DNA of 63,660 nucleotides from Corinectria fuckeliana (Eukaryota; Ascomycota; Sordariomycetes; Hypocreales; Nectriaceae): the NCBI GenBank assembly GCA_019137255.1, contig WPDH01000122.1, positions 1 through 63,660 of the forward strand, in the 5' to 3' direction. The position numbers and the translations under genes were made by a program. Below the pieces are notes generated by a model. It ran no database searches. It was not told the DNA's origin and worked only from the letters and a program-made list of their open reading frames with translations. This document shows positions 32,793 to 44,900 of this stretch, piece by piece (positions within the stretch are counted from its first letter, which is position 1; the number at the start of each line of letters is the position of its first letter).

Positions 32793-34666
32793 GGATGAAA
32801 CAAGACGGCCCTGTCACAAGTCGAGCACGCTGCGTCACGCGACGGGCCAATGATGCCGAAGAAACAGCCTTACCTGATATGCTATGATGCTTTCCTGTCC
32901 TTGAATTTCTTTTTAGCCGGGCGATTCGTTTGTACATGTATACCCCGGCCTTGTTGCACATTTTGTTTGGCGTTTCCCCCCCAAGGGGCGGCTTTAGGCG
33001 TTGCATAGGACAGAGGGAGGCCCAGGCGGTGACAATCTACAGGAGGGAGTACGATGCCTGCAGATAGGTACAGCGGAGATACATGGTACATTTGGGAGCA
33101 CTGGGAGAACTTATTGTCGCGGTCACGGATGGGTTGAGCGGGAATTGTAGATGCAGGACGGAACAGGGACGAGCGATATGGTTACGCAAGGCAATGGGTT
33201 TTTGGAAATGTCTCGGCTTTGTCGCTGCAATTTTTTTGTACTAGATGCACATACATGCCACCGCCGCCGCTCTGTTGCTTTTTATATTTTCATCAACTCA
33301 GACACATACCTACAGATGTACACTTCTCCCTTCCCGACGCGGGGTCTTTGCGCCTAGGACCCTATTCCCAAGGCTCTGTTGGAGCCCGCTCCATTCATTC
33401 TACCTTGGCCATGTCTTCTTCAATGCATGTATGATGTGTGGCAACGGCTACTTTTCAGCGCTCAGGGTCGATTGTCTGAGTCATATGTCACGAGCTCAGG
33501 AACCTTGAGGATAAGCGCAGACGGCTGGCTATAAAATCGAACCGCAACCCCCCCACCCTCTATCCTCCACGTTTCCATCCACTCACCACGACCTATGATG
33601 TTCTGTACTGAGGTTGTCGGAGGAGGCAGCGGGCCCAACTGTCGTAACCATGAGTTATTGCCGTCTTCTTTTCCTTGTGGGTATTTTCTGTTCTTTCGCC
33701 TCTCTAATTAGTGCGCGGCAAGCGTCGCGCAGGAAATGTTCGATGTGCAACGCTCTTTGTGTTTCGGGTATACATACCTTGCTGCCCCCCCCCCCCGTGA
33801 GGATGCCTTGTGACATTTTACACGTTCAACACATATTTCTGGCTTTTCCTATGGTCCGGCTGGCAAGTTGGCCCAAGCATCTTCCTTCAACATTGAGCCT
33901 ACGTCAACTAGGTAGGTGCGTGGGCCAGGGTTACCTTAGTACCGCCGTTGTTTTGTTGGGCACGGCGGATAATATATTGGAAAGAAGGTCTCCAGAAACC
34001 TACGCAAAGGCCCCCGTTCTGCAGACAAAAGAGTTGGTCTGAAGACGTGCCCAAAAATGTCCTCGATAGCCTAGAGACGTCTCGAGCCCTTTTAAGGAGG
34101 CACTTGTAAAGGGGAAGGGTGTATTCAATGCGCTGTGGCATCGAAACTGAGTGTAAACGTAAGTTCGTCAACTTGATGCTCTCGTCGGGGTATTCAAAAG
34201 TATTATCTCCAACGCAGCAAAGTTATATCGGGTATCTAGCCCCATCGTGGTCGCATCTTCTTCTATCCATAAAATAAACCAAAAGAACATCACTTCAGGA
34301 AAAAACCAACAAGGAGAATCTCCAAGCCCAGGAAACCCGTAATCCAAGGTGAGCAAAAAGACCAACCAACCAACACCCAGCGATAAAAAGAGAAAACGCC
34401 ATAAATCATGCCTTTCTAATGCCACCCAGCCTGTTTTCCTGGCACACGCGACCTCTTCTCCCGTTCGATACGAGCAGTGCTTGCCCACCAGCGCCAAGCG
34501 GTTGCTCTGGTACTGTCAAGCAACATGAACTTGCCCTCCGTAACCAAACCGCACTCCATGGTATATATGAGGAGAACAAATGTGCAATACCAACAGGAAG
34601 AAAAATCAGCGAAACAAATAGCAAAGAACCATACATATATCCAGATGCAGATGACGCAAATGTACT
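32793..34666. other. Intergenic, 1.9 kb, with a possible small gene
   Basis: Flanks of the 926-residue protein gene and the convergent Vps62-like gene. Apart from the candidate small secreted protein at 33650, nothing supported. A C12 run occurs near 33785-33796. Confidence 0.5.
33650..34042 (+). CDS. Candidate small secreted protein, 131 residues
   Basis: The ATG at 33650 opens a frame starting MSYCRLLFLVGIFCSFASLISA, a good signal peptide, followed by RQASRRKCSMCNALC. TATAAAAT at 33530-33537 and a CT/CA-rich tract to about 33590 look like a core promoter. Against it: the frame runs over a C12 tract, the tail has no domain, and an earlier ATG at 33595 opens a different 38-codon frame overlapping this start. 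An intron could change the tail. A transcript-level check is needed before accepting it. Confidence 0.25.
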   Translation: MSYCRLLFLVGIFCSFASLISARQASRRKCSMCNALCVSGIHTLLPPPPVRMPCDILHVQHIFLAFPMVRLASWPKHLPSTLSLRQLGRCVGQGYLSTAVVLLGTADNILERRSPETYAKAPVLQTKELV

Positions 34667-36199
34667 CTAGTACCAGGTTCCCTTGGGGTCGAGCTTGTAG
34701 GATATCTTGCACTTTTGAGTCTGGCACATCTTCTCGCGGTCCAGCGTCTTGAACTTGGGACCGTCTGGGCCGGTGACGTAGTGGTATTGACCGAAGAAGC
34801 GCCACTGTCGGGGGTCGGCGAGGGAGTAAACCTCGTCGCCCCATTGGCCGCGGAAGTGAAACCACGACGTCGGAGCGCGCGGGTTAGAAGCGGCGGGGAC
34901 GAGGCTCTGGGGGTCTCGGAGTTCGTCGGTATCCTCGTCGATATCCTCCCCGAACTCTCTAGTGTAGTCGTAGTGGTAGGCGTAGTTGTTCAGGGCGGGG
35001 TCCCACAGGGGGCCCTTGTCCGTCTCGTCCTTGAGCAGGTTGAAGGGAAGGATGTAGGCGTGGGTGTTCGGCAATGCGTACATGGCATGGGAGCCGACAG
35101 CCGAGTAGATGACTGGGCGCTCGCCACGCTTCTCGACGGCATCGAAAGCATAGGCCTGGCCACCCTCGTGCTCGGAAAAGAAGATGCCCCTCGGAACGCC
35201 ATGCTCGAAGCGGACCATGCAGTGCTCCCAATCGCCCACGTGGTTGCCAAAGCGAATGTTGAAGACGGTTTGGCCGAGGTTGTAGGAGTAGAAGAAGAAC
35301 CAAAAGGCATCCACGATGCCGGAGCCCTTGTCGACGACGACGAGAACAGCGGGGGCGCTTGAGTAGCCATTGGCGTCCGGCTTGTGGCCTCGGGAAGCGA
35401 GGCGCTGGGCATTGGCGCCGGGACGGGGCTGGAACTTGCGGTTCCGGGGATCGTTGATTCGGTGAACTGGGCGCTTCTTATCGACATCGTACCAGGTCGT
35501 GGGTTCCCTGAGCTCGGGCGCGATTGGGCCCCCGTCGGTGGGAGGAGGAGTGACAGTTTCTTCGTCGTCCTCGTCGGGGTACGGAATGGGAATGTTGTGG
35601 TGGCTGTGCAGCCAATTGGGCCGGTCCTCGACATCGTCGTTGCTGCTGAGCATGACTTGGCCGGTGTGCTCGTTCAGGTGGTGCAAGTTGTGCAGCGTCC
35701 ATTTTGTGGTGGAATTGAGCGGCTCGTCGTCAACGTAGACCGTCATGTGCTCGACGTGCTCGCGAATGTCCGAGGGCCAGAACTCTTCGCCCGAGTACAG
35801 ATGGACCAAGGGCGCATGCTTGGTCACGTACTCGGGGACGTGGCGGAGAATCCTCCGTCGTTGATGGACGTTTCGCTTGTGGTCCTCGCGGGGCTGCTCA
35901 TCGGCCTCCCAGCGACGGGCAAGGCTCTCTGCACGGCGCCTCAGCTCGCCCCAATCGTCTTCGTCTTCGTCGCCGCGGGTGGCGGGATCGCTCCTCAAGT
36001 GGTGAAGACCGCAGATGCCGATCCAACGACAGGCCTGACGATCCCAGAAGTACGGGCTGCTGTCGACCCAGCGGCGGTCCAGAGCTCGCTTCTCCGGGCC
36101 CCGCTCGGTAGGGTCGAGAAGGCGGGGAGTCAACCAGGCGCCGAAGGAGACGACCAGCAGGAAGACGAGCAGAATGGTAAACTTGCGTATCCAAAACAT
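34667..36199 (-). CDS. Vps62-like (vacuolar protein sorting 62, DUF946) membrane-anchored protein
   Basis: Single exon, 510 residues, started at the ATG at 36199 so that the chain opens MFWIRKFTILLVFLLVVSF, one N-terminal membrane segment or signal anchor. The longer frame upstream begins with a non-ATG codon. The luminal part holds the Vps62 family core: DAFWFFFYSYNLGQ, then RFGNHVGDWEHCMVRF, GVPRGIFFSEHEGGQAYAF and PVIYSAVGSHAMYA, followed by the WHF/WGDEVY segment near the C-terminus. Yeast Vps62 is needed for normal vacuolar protein sorting; biochemistry is not known. No intron is needed. An acidic, Pro-rich insert (PYPDEDDEETVTPPP) precedes the core. Confidence 0.85.
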   Translation of the reverse strand: MFWIRKFTILLVFLLVVSFGAWLTPRLLDPTERGPEKRALDRRWVDSSPYFWDRQACRWIGICGLHHLRSDPATRGDEDEDDWGELRRRAESLARRWEADEQPREDHKRNVHQRRRILRHVPEYVTKHAPLVHLYSGEEFWPSDIREHVEHMTVYVDDEPLNSTTKWTLHNLHHLNEHTGQVMLSSNDDVEDRPNWLHSHHNIPIPYPDEDDEETVTPPPTDGGPIAPELREPTTWYDVDKKRPVHRINDPRNRKFQPRPGANAQRLASRGHKPDANGYSSAPAVLVVVDKGSGIVDAFWFFFYSYNLGQTVFNIRFGNHVGDWEHCMVRFEHGVPRGIFFSEHEGGQAYAFDAVEKRGERPVIYSAVGSHAMYALPNTHAYILPFNLLKDETDKGPLWDPALNNYAYHYDYTREFGEDIDEDTDELRDPQSLVPAASNPRAPTSWFHFRGQWGDEVYSLADPRQWRFFGQYHYVTGPDGPKFKTLDREKMCQTQKCKISYKLDPKGTWY

Positions 36200-37821
36200 G
36201 GCGTCGAGACTTGACGGGCAACGGCCCGAAAGTGCGGACTGGCGCAACGAGCTCGACGTAGCGAGGATCGGAGGAGGGCAGGAATGTGGGGTTGGGATGG
36301 GATTGGGGAGCACAGGACGATATATAGTAGTATATCGTCCGGGTGTATCTTCGGGACGGGCCGGTGGGCGAGAGCAATGGGAGGGGACGAGGAAAAGAGG
36401 GAGGAGAAATAGGCCAGCTATATGAGCATCACGAAATAACGAGGGGATTTACGACGCCGCTGGCGGCAAGTCGTTCAGCGGGACCAGGCCGAGGAAAGAT
36501 GGGGGTGGGATGTGGAAGAAGGAAGTGAGAGAGCGAAGAGAGAGCGAAGAGGGTGAGGGTGAGGAACCCGAAGCATGGAAGCGCCAGGATACGCACGTTT
36601 GGACTATCGACGGGAAGGGAAAGGCTTCCCTTTCTTCCCAGGGCAGCCGCGCCAGGGGAAGTAGTATGTACAGGGAGAGTACCGAGGTGGTTGCAGGTTG
36701 CAGTGTCGGTGACGAATCAGGAGGTACCCACGGATAGACAAAGGACAATCGGCCGGAGGGAGTACGAATACGTGCGGCCCCAAACCCCCGGTTCCTTGGG
36801 TTCAGGGTCCTGCACGGGCAGACGATCTTGCTTTAGGTAAGTTTAGAGCCTGGCTGCTGAGGGCTGGCTAGAGCCAGCTAGAAGACAACTACCATGTCCA
36901 GTGCTGTAGGTAAGAAGAGTCCAGGCAGACTAGAATAGGCTCTTGCACGCGCGTCTGCATAGATGGAATGCACAAGGCCGGAATGCTAAGAAAAGGACAA
37001 AAGTCTGATTCCGTACACGAAAGGAAGAAGGGAAAAAGAAACAAGGAAACGCACCTCGGCGCCTGCGCCTCCCGCCCAACCGCCCGCTGGGCTCCAGATC
37101 GCCTCGATGCATGCTAGTAGGGAACATGGCCGGGGGGCACCGGACAACTGGCATGGGTGAGATGGAATGGGGTTGGGACGACCCAGGAACGGTACTTCAA
37201 CACAACTACGAATATTGATACTTGGTAGTAGGCTGTTCGCGTCGTTTTCGCATTGCGGATTGCCCGCCGACTTTCCCGTCCTCGAGTCGGCTCCTACATA
37301 GCCCCCCAACCTCCTCCTTCCCTTCCTTCTTATCCTTCTTAGGTACATACTCTTTCCCTCACCCTCGCCCTCGCCCCCCACCTTAAACCCGAAGTTGTCC
37401 CACCTCCATTGGGTCGGCCCAGAGCAAGCAAAGTACCGGATACCATCCCCGCGCCGTGCTGAGACCACGGCCCACTTGGTACCGGATACCCATCCCATTG
37501 CCCACGCTCTCCACCTCCCCGCCTTCAGTTTCGACTGACTGACGGTCGGTTGGTTGACCTTCCCGGTGTGCTGGCAGCTCGCTGGCTGGCTGGCTGACCT
37601 GGCATGGGCCAGCAATTCCCGAGGGCTCTACTTCGTACTTCGTACTTTGTCGTTTGCAAAGGACACCCTTTCATCCATGCAAGGTTAGGTTTGCATACGT
37701 CAGCCCCAGCCGCTCTTGTTGGTGTACCAAGTAGTATACCAACAGGTGCTAGGAAACACTCTGGCGGTCTATCAGCCCTAACAAACTAGCAAGCAAACGG
37801 CCCGTACTTCGTACAACCCGC
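36200..37821. other. Intergenic, 1.6 kb
   Basis: Upstream flank of the Vps62-like gene; GA-rich (36330-36560), which reads CT-rich on the transcribed minus strand. Short unsupported frames only. Ends in repeated GTACTTCGTAC-type palindromes just before the retroelement insertion. Confidence 0.5.
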
Positions 37822-37825
37822 GGCG
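37822..37825. other. Left target-site duplication GGCG
   Basis: GGCG immediately left of the left LTR matches GGCG at 53163-53166 immediately right of the right LTR. Four bases alone could match by chance; the exact placement makes it persuasive. Confidence 0.6.
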
Positions 37826-37961
37826 TAAAACTAGTGTGTTAGTATGGGTGGTTGTATTTGCTATATCCCTCTACCTGCTACAGACCCCTGTGTCCTCTGA
37901 CATAATATATCTATTAGCGCCTACTAGCTTAGTAATATACTTAGCTAAATTACCTCTTATA
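37826..37961 (-). repeat. Left LTR (3' LTR in element orientation), 136 bp
   Basis: Aligns end to end, without gaps, with 53027-53162. Every difference I see is C/T or G/A, with most mutated bases in this copy, as expected of RIP. The terminal CA and TG dinucleotides typical of LTR ends are partly turned into TA. Confidence 0.85.
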
Positions 37962-38349
37962 GACTACCTAGATATATAATAGTAATAACCCTATTAAGAT
38001 ACCCCCTGTTGTTAATAATATATAAATCTAGACTTAGATAATATATTATTTTATACTCTCTGTTTAGATAATAGTTTTCTTTTATATCTATCTATCTTAA
38101 TTATCTTTTATAGTAGTTATATATTTATTCTTATTATTAAGTTTTGTTATATTCTATTATTTATTTATACTTTATAGACCTAAAAGGTAGATAGTGCTTC
38201 TATTCTATGTAAATACAGGAAAAACTATAAAATTAGATAAAAACCTGTATTCTTTACATAGTGGGCCCGGGTTAGGCCTCTTATACTGTTACTACGCGTA
38301 AGTAAATAGTCCTTTTGCCAGGACTAGAGTTATCTTATTTCCTAGGGGG

Positions 38350-38417
38350 CTAAGAAAAAATTAAAGAGAGGGAAGGGGAAAAAGGGAAAAGGAAAAAGGG
38401 GGAAAAAAGGAGAAATA
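38350..38417 (+). other. Polypurine run
   Basis: Almost unbroken A/G tract that ends about ten bases before the GC-rich island. It resembles the polypurine tract that precedes a 3' LTR, but simple low complexity is equally possible. Confidence 0.4.
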
Positions 38418-38427
38418 GTTGACTAAA

Positions 38428-38637
38428 TGTTAAGCACCTAGTCTGCTGCGGGAGCGGAGCGGTTAAGTATCAGGATTGTGCTAGCTAGGCGTGTCTGAGT
38501 TGCTTCGCAGTTGCGGCTAAGAGCCTGGGATTTTAAGTGGGCAGAACTGGCTGCTGGTGGGTCAGCCGGCTGTTAGTGGGTCAGCCGGCAGTGTAGTTGT
38601 TAGTGGCTAGAGGCCGGCACGGACCTGATGCTTAACA
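38428..38637. mobile_element. 210-bp GC-rich island with 9-bp inverted ends
   Basis: TGTTAAGCA at 38428-38436 and its reverse complement TGCTTAACA at 38629-38637 bound a segment with normal base composition inside the mutated block. It has an internal duplication of GTGGGTCAGCCGGC. It starts with TG and ends with CA, so it could be a small solo LTR or a MITE. No target duplication is visible. It either arrived after RIP or was too short and too rare to be hit. Confidence 0.5.
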
Positions 38638-38917
38638 GCTGTTAGCAGCTATTAGCAGCTGTACAGATCTTTATTGTTGTTTATTATTTAGTCTCTTAGG
38701 TTGTGATATCTTTCTTTCTTTCTTCTCTTTTTAATGCTTTTATAAGTAGCTTCCCTCTAGGCTCTTTATTAGGCCTGTATCAGCTTTAGGTCTTAAATAT
38801 ATACTAATATATATTCTTTTTAGGATTTATTAATATGTTTATTTCTTAGCTACTTATACTATAGCTTTATTATAGTCTTATTATAGTAGCTAACTTTATA
38901 TAGCTAAGAATAATAAC

Positions 38918-38920
<3 letters not shown>

Positions 38921-38967
<47 letters not shown>
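38921..38967. repeat. (AAT)n microsatellite
   Basis: About 15 AAT units. On the minus strand it could be the 3' tail of the LINE, since some fungal LINEs end in short tandem repeats; the link is inference. Confidence 0.7.
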
Positions 38968-38968
<1 letters not shown>

Positions 38969-38999
38969 GATAATAAACCTGGTATAGTCTCTTAGCAGG

Positions 39000-41900
39000 A
39001 GAGATATAGTTATATATACTAATCTGTTTATATGTAGATTCTAATAATAATAATAATAATAATACTAGCTATAAGAGTAAGTTCTTTTACTATAAATCTG
39101 CTATATGTTTAGGCTAATCTTATATAGGCTAAGAGAAAGAGACAGGCTAAGATAGAGGGTACTACTACTTTAAGGGAGGAGTCTACTACTTTAGAGGGAG
39201 TAGTACAAGCTATCCTCTATTCTATATATGTTATACAGATAGGTAAAGACAGTATAGCAGGTCTCTACTAAGACTAGGTGAATACTATAGTAGGTAGCTA
39301 TATAGCTTATACTTATATATATAAAACATATAAAGCCCTGCTGTTTGCTACTATTATTACTACTTAAGCCCTAGTAGAGGCTCTCTAGTAAGAGAGGGGT
39401 GCTAATAATATAAGTATAAGTTAGTTTTATAGTATATATATAAGCTAATAGTATGTAAGAGGAGGAGCTTAAGGGGCTTAAGAATGTGGCCCTTTAGGTA
39501 AAGAGTTAGGCTCCTAAGTGTATATATATTATACTTATAGTAGTAACTATAGGCTTAATATCTAACTAGTTTAATATACTAGTTAGTAGGATTAACTATA
39601 TCGCTAAGGTGCTTAAGTGCCTTAAATGTGTTATAGTCTTAGCTCTTACCTGTCTAGAGAGTATTCTTATTCTTGTGGCAGTTAGGTTATTAGCCCTTAA
39701 GAGAACTAGTAAGAAGGATAATAATAGTGATAATAAGGCTAGTAAGGCTAGTAATAATACTACTGCTAGTAAAGGCGTAAAGGAGAGTAATATAAATATG
39801 TAAGGTCAGGTAGTAGGTAGTAAAGGTGTAGGTTTAGGTTAAGTCTATAAGTTAGTACTATAGGCTTAGAGGATTTTAATAGGGGGTTAAAGGATTTAAT
39901 TAGGATTAGTAGCTATTATAATTAGGCTGGTTTTTTACCTTTTATAGCTTTTTCTAGGTGTATTTTATACTTCTTATAAGGGGGGTAAAAAGCACTTAGT
40001 GTGGTAGTATACTATTTCTATTATAAGGCTATAAACTTAATTGTAGTTACTATAGATTTATAAGGCTAGTTTATAGTATAAGATAATATATTAGCTTAGG
40101 AACTACTAGGTAAGCAGTTAAGTAGTTTTACACTTAGATAGTTAGAGCTTAAACTTATATTAGTTCTATAGTGGGTTTATTAGGTGTTCTTATTATTTAG
40201 TATACCTAAGGTAAAAGATAATAATATGTTTAGGTGTTTTTTTACTAGTTTTATATAGGTATTATAGTAAAGACATATTAGGTATATACCTCTAAAAGAG
40301 AAAGCTCTTAAGACTAATTTTTCCTGTTTATAGCTGTATAAGTATTAAGCTTTAATATTTATTAAGGTCTTAGTGTAAGTATAATACTCTTTTATTATTA
40401 GTAGAAGGATAGGCTTTAGCTAGTTTAAGTTAATTAGTCCTTTAGTGCTCTCTCGCTTTATCTTAAAGTTAGGTTTACTATATAGTCTATTTAGAAAGAG
40501 TACAGGCTTTTATTGCTACTAATATTAGTTTACACTCTTTATAAGAGAGCTAGCTTTTAAGCTAATCTCTAACTTCTTACTATAGTTACTACTATAGTTC
40601 TTACTGCTACTTATAGTAAATCCACCTTAAAGCTATAATAATAGCAGCCCTAATAAGCTAAGTAGTATCCTATCTTTTAGTATAGTTATAAAATTAGACA
40701 GCTAGTTTGTTAAGGTAGATATTAAGAGGGGGGATAACTAGCTCTATCTCTAGTAAGCAAGCAGGTATAGCTTTATAGGCCTCTACTACTATATATAGGT
40801 TTTAAGTCTATTCTAATATAAGTACTTATATAATACCTTAAGGCTTACCACTAGGGGCTGTTAGGGTGTAATAAGCTCTTACACTATAGACTATAATAGA
40901 ATAGATAACTTATATATAAATTAACCTTACTCCTTTAAGGCTAACCCCTTATATGCTTATAGTGATCACAGTAAGAGCCTAGTATTAGCACTTAAGTTTC
41001 CCTTTAAGGTAGTCTATATATAAGCCCTATAGTAGTTTATAATAAAGAAAGAGTCTAAGAAACCTATAGGTTTAAGTAGGCTATACTATTAAGTCTCTAA
41101 GTTAGATTTATATCTAGTCTGCTATATATTTATAAGTAAAGTGAAGGAGTTATATTTTATCTAGTTCCTAGGTTATACTATTTGTTTAGGCCTAATTATT
41201 ATATATTTCCTACACAGCCTTAAGCTAGGTTTAGGTCTCTTTTATATTACAGCTAAATACTAGTAGGTTTATATTATCTGTAAATCTAATAACTAATATC
41301 CTAAGGGTATTATTAAGAGCTTTATAAAGGCTAGAAATAAAAAGGATAAATAGAATAGGTGATAAAAGGGATTCTTAGGGGACTCTTATTTTAACTTTAA
41401 TTAGGTTAGAGGTTTAGCTATTAAATTAGAGCTATACTATTTATAATATAAGGTAGCTAGTAAGCTATACTAGGAGCTATCTAGGGAATCCTTTTAGTTA
41501 TAAGATAGTAATAAGTTGTCTATAGTTAATACTATTAAAGGCTCTTATAAAGTTAAGCTAGAGGAGAGAGGTAAGACTATATTAGGCCTACACTATATAC
41601 ACTACTTTAACAACTACAGCTAAGGCTAGCTCTATTAACTTTCTAGGCTTATTACCTATTTGCCCTAAGGGTAATAGCCTCTTCTCTTCTACTATAGTTA
41701 TAATATGCTTACTAATAACTATTTTAATAATCTTACTAATTATATTAAGTAGTAATATTAGGTGCTAGCCTAATACTGTTTACTATTATTTTTTAGTCTT
41801 ATTAGCTTTTAGGATAATTATAGTGATTATAATATAGAAGCATATTAGGAAGTAACTAATAGTAAAGCTTATATTTACTATTTTAGTGATTATAAGAATA

Positions 41901-44900
41901 AGTAGTTTACTATATGCTTTAAGAAATCCTATAAGAATTCTATCCTCTCTTAAGGCTTTTTATAACTTAATTTAGTATAAAGCTTCTTAGACCTCTTTAG
42001 GGTCTATTATTAGGCGTATATAGCCTAACTCAGGTTTAGGTGTCCTAAGAGGCGGGAAGGGGGGGAGATTAGAGTTATCTGCCTAAGGTTTAGAAAAGAA
42101 TTTTCTTGCTAAAATCTTAGCTTTATCTATATAAAGTGTTACTAGCTTAGGTTAGTCTTAGCAGATAAGAGGTGAAAGCTATAAAGGAGTTATAGTAGTT
42201 CTACTATATAGTCTAGCCTATCTTTTTATATTTTAGAATTATATTATATTATATTATAAGAGCTTAATTAGAAGTTTCCTCTAGAGAGTATACTATATGT
42301 TTTACATATACTAATCTTATACTATATATATCTTAAAGTATACATACTAGTCTGCTAGGTAGCTAGTTTATTAGGCTGTATAGTATGCTTACTTAAGTTT
42401 AAAAGTTATTTTAGCTATTTTACTATTCTACTAAGAGTTATAATAAGGTCTAGGTTTCTTTTACTTTAGGGTTATATATTCTATAATTATAGTAAGTTGC
42501 TTAAGAAGCTATTTAACTTTTACATCTAGGGCCTCTAAGGTGGTTATTATACTGCTAGATATGTAATAAAGATAGACTACTACTTTATTAGCTGCTTTTT
42601 GCTAGTGGGTTTTCTTTTAGTTAAATCTAAGGTCTAGCTTAGAGGCTGTCTCTTTATAAGTGTTTATAATATAAATATACTAAGGGATATAGTTAGACCC
42701 TTCTAGGTTATAGTTAGTTTCTATATAAAAGGTATTAATAGTTTTAGTAGCTTAGGCAAGGTCTAGAGTGCTATTTTAGTGGCTTTAAGCTAACCTAGTA
42801 ACTGTTCTATAAGAGGTGAGAAGGCTAATATAAAGTTATAATATCTTCTCTATAAGGCTATTACTGCCTTAGTCTGAGTGGCTATAGTAGTCTTAAAGCA
42901 GGTGGTAAAAGTTAAAGTCGCCTATAAGAAGTATATAATTATTTAGAGTGGTGCTAATAAGAGCTTATAATATAAGTAAGTTGCCTCTGCTATTTAGGGG
43001 ATTATATAGGGTAATAATTTAGTGTTAGGTTTTTATAAAGGTAATACTAACCTAGTCTTCTTCTGCTTATAATATTCACAACTTAGGCTTATACTGTTTA
43101 TTTATATAGACTATTATATACCTGCTATAGTAAACTATATAGTAGTTATAATATCCTAGGCAGGCTAGGGCTCCTGTCTTAGGGTTCTTATTAGGCTTAA
43201 AGAGTGTAATTATATTATATTTACTATAGGCTTATAGTGTAATATAGGTTAGGGTAGCTTAACAATTAGTGTTCTAATATAGCACTAGTATTAATTAGTA
43301 GTCTAGGGGGGGGATAGTAATAGTAATAAGGCTAAGATAATTATTAAAAGAGGGGATAGTATATAAGCAGCTTAGGCTTATATTAGGGCTAGGCTAGTAG
43401 ATACTATATATAATCTGTTTATTAAGCTAGGGGGCCTTCTAGGTTTTCTTAATAAGAACTAAATAAGCTAGGCTAATAGTAAGAGTAGCAGGAGTAAGAG
43501 CCCTTAAGTTAGAGGTTTAGTTACTATGTGTTCTTAAAAGCAGAGAGGTCTATCTAAGTATTCTTTCTTAGCCTAGGCTTAGTATAAGGCTGTAATAGGG
43601 CAGTCACAGCTCTAAGCTAGGTATTTACTCTTATAGAGGACGCAGTTTAGAGGGATTTCTTTATGTTTAGTTAGGTATTCTTCTCTGTTAGCATATATAG
43701 TGCCTTTATAATATCTATAAGTTAGGGCTGATTTACAGTTCTAGGCTAGATATCTAAACTTAAAGCAGTTATAGTATTAGGTGGGTTAGAGCCTCTTATT
43801 AAAGAGCTTACAGTTATATAGTTATATATTAAGTAGTAGGCTGTTATTATATAGGTGGTTAGCCTCTTTAATAGAGCTAACATATAGGATAAGATTTGTC
43901 TTTACTCTAGGGCTAGATTAGCTAGTCTTTTACTTTTTAACTTAGAGGATCTTTAGTTAATTAGATCTATTAATTTCTTTAATAAGCTTATTAGTATTAT
44001 TTAAGATAAATATAAGTTAGACTCTCTTTACTATTACTATAAATATTAGAGAGGAGAGAGCTATACTATCACTAAAGGCTTTAATAACCTAATCTTTAGC
44101 ATAAATAGCTTATATCTTATCTACTATATAGAATATAAGGATAGTATTACTACTTAGCAGCTTTCTTACTATAATAACACTAGAGTTACTATAAGCCTAG
44201 TTTACTATCTTAATAGTATCTTTTAGGGTTTAGCTGTTAATATTAGGGGGTGTATTTCTTGTTTAGATTATAACTTTATGTTTAATATAGCTTTAAGTTA
44301 TTCACTTTATGTTTCCCTAGTTTAGGAGTGTTAAGTTTTATACTATAATTAATATATAAGAGGGTTAGCCTCTCTTATAATCTAAGAGTATAGTAAGAGC
44401 TATATTAATAATAGAGGTGAGGGCTGTAATAATATTTATAGTGATTTAGTCCTTAAGGGCTGTTTTGTGGTTACATATTATATCCTCCTCATGTAAGATA
44501 CAAGTTTACACCTTATGCGTAAACATATAAGTTTAGATAATATGCTAAACTTGTTTAAGAGATATAGTAAGGATAATTCTAGTAATAATACTATATGCTT
44601 TATTTTCTAGGTTATCTGCTAGTATTCTACTTAGTTTTATAGCAGGTTTGTTATTTTTACTTAGTGTATACTAGCTAATTCCTGTGAGAGGGTTATATTA
44701 ACTTTAGTTAAGTCTACACACCCTTAAATTAATAGCTATTAGAAGTATATTAGTGCTATTACTACAGTCCTAATATGCTATTATCCCTAGGGTAATATAT
44801 ATATAAGAATTTAGATTCTAGTGTTAGAATGTATTTTAGAGGCAGATTAGAGCTATAATAAGCAGAAACTAGGTAAGTAAGAAAAATATTATTTGTTATA
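39000..44900 (-). mobile_element. Degenerate Tad-like LINE (approximate borders)
   Basis: Minus-strand remains in LINE order. Around 43700-43790 a gag-type zinc knuckle reads YNCFKF...L A-stop-NC (CCHC). Around 41350-41390 the reverse transcriptase motif reads GVP-stop-ESLLSPILFILF, that is the GVPQGSxLSPILF motif with Gln turned to stop and Gly to Glu. Around 41270-41300 the catalytic block reads RFTDNINLLVF, from the FADDTNLLVF type. Each change is a G-to-A or C-to-T step. Borders are not resolved; the part 39000-40000 may belong to another element. Confidence 0.7.

Noticed and set aside
34715..36214. Plus-strand frames of 215 and 276 codons
   Set aside because: Antisense shadows of the Vps62-like gene.
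39609..39803. 64-codon frame inside the AT-rich block
   Set aside because: Lies in RIP-mutated retroelement DNA; openness in one frame is chance and no motif is recognised.
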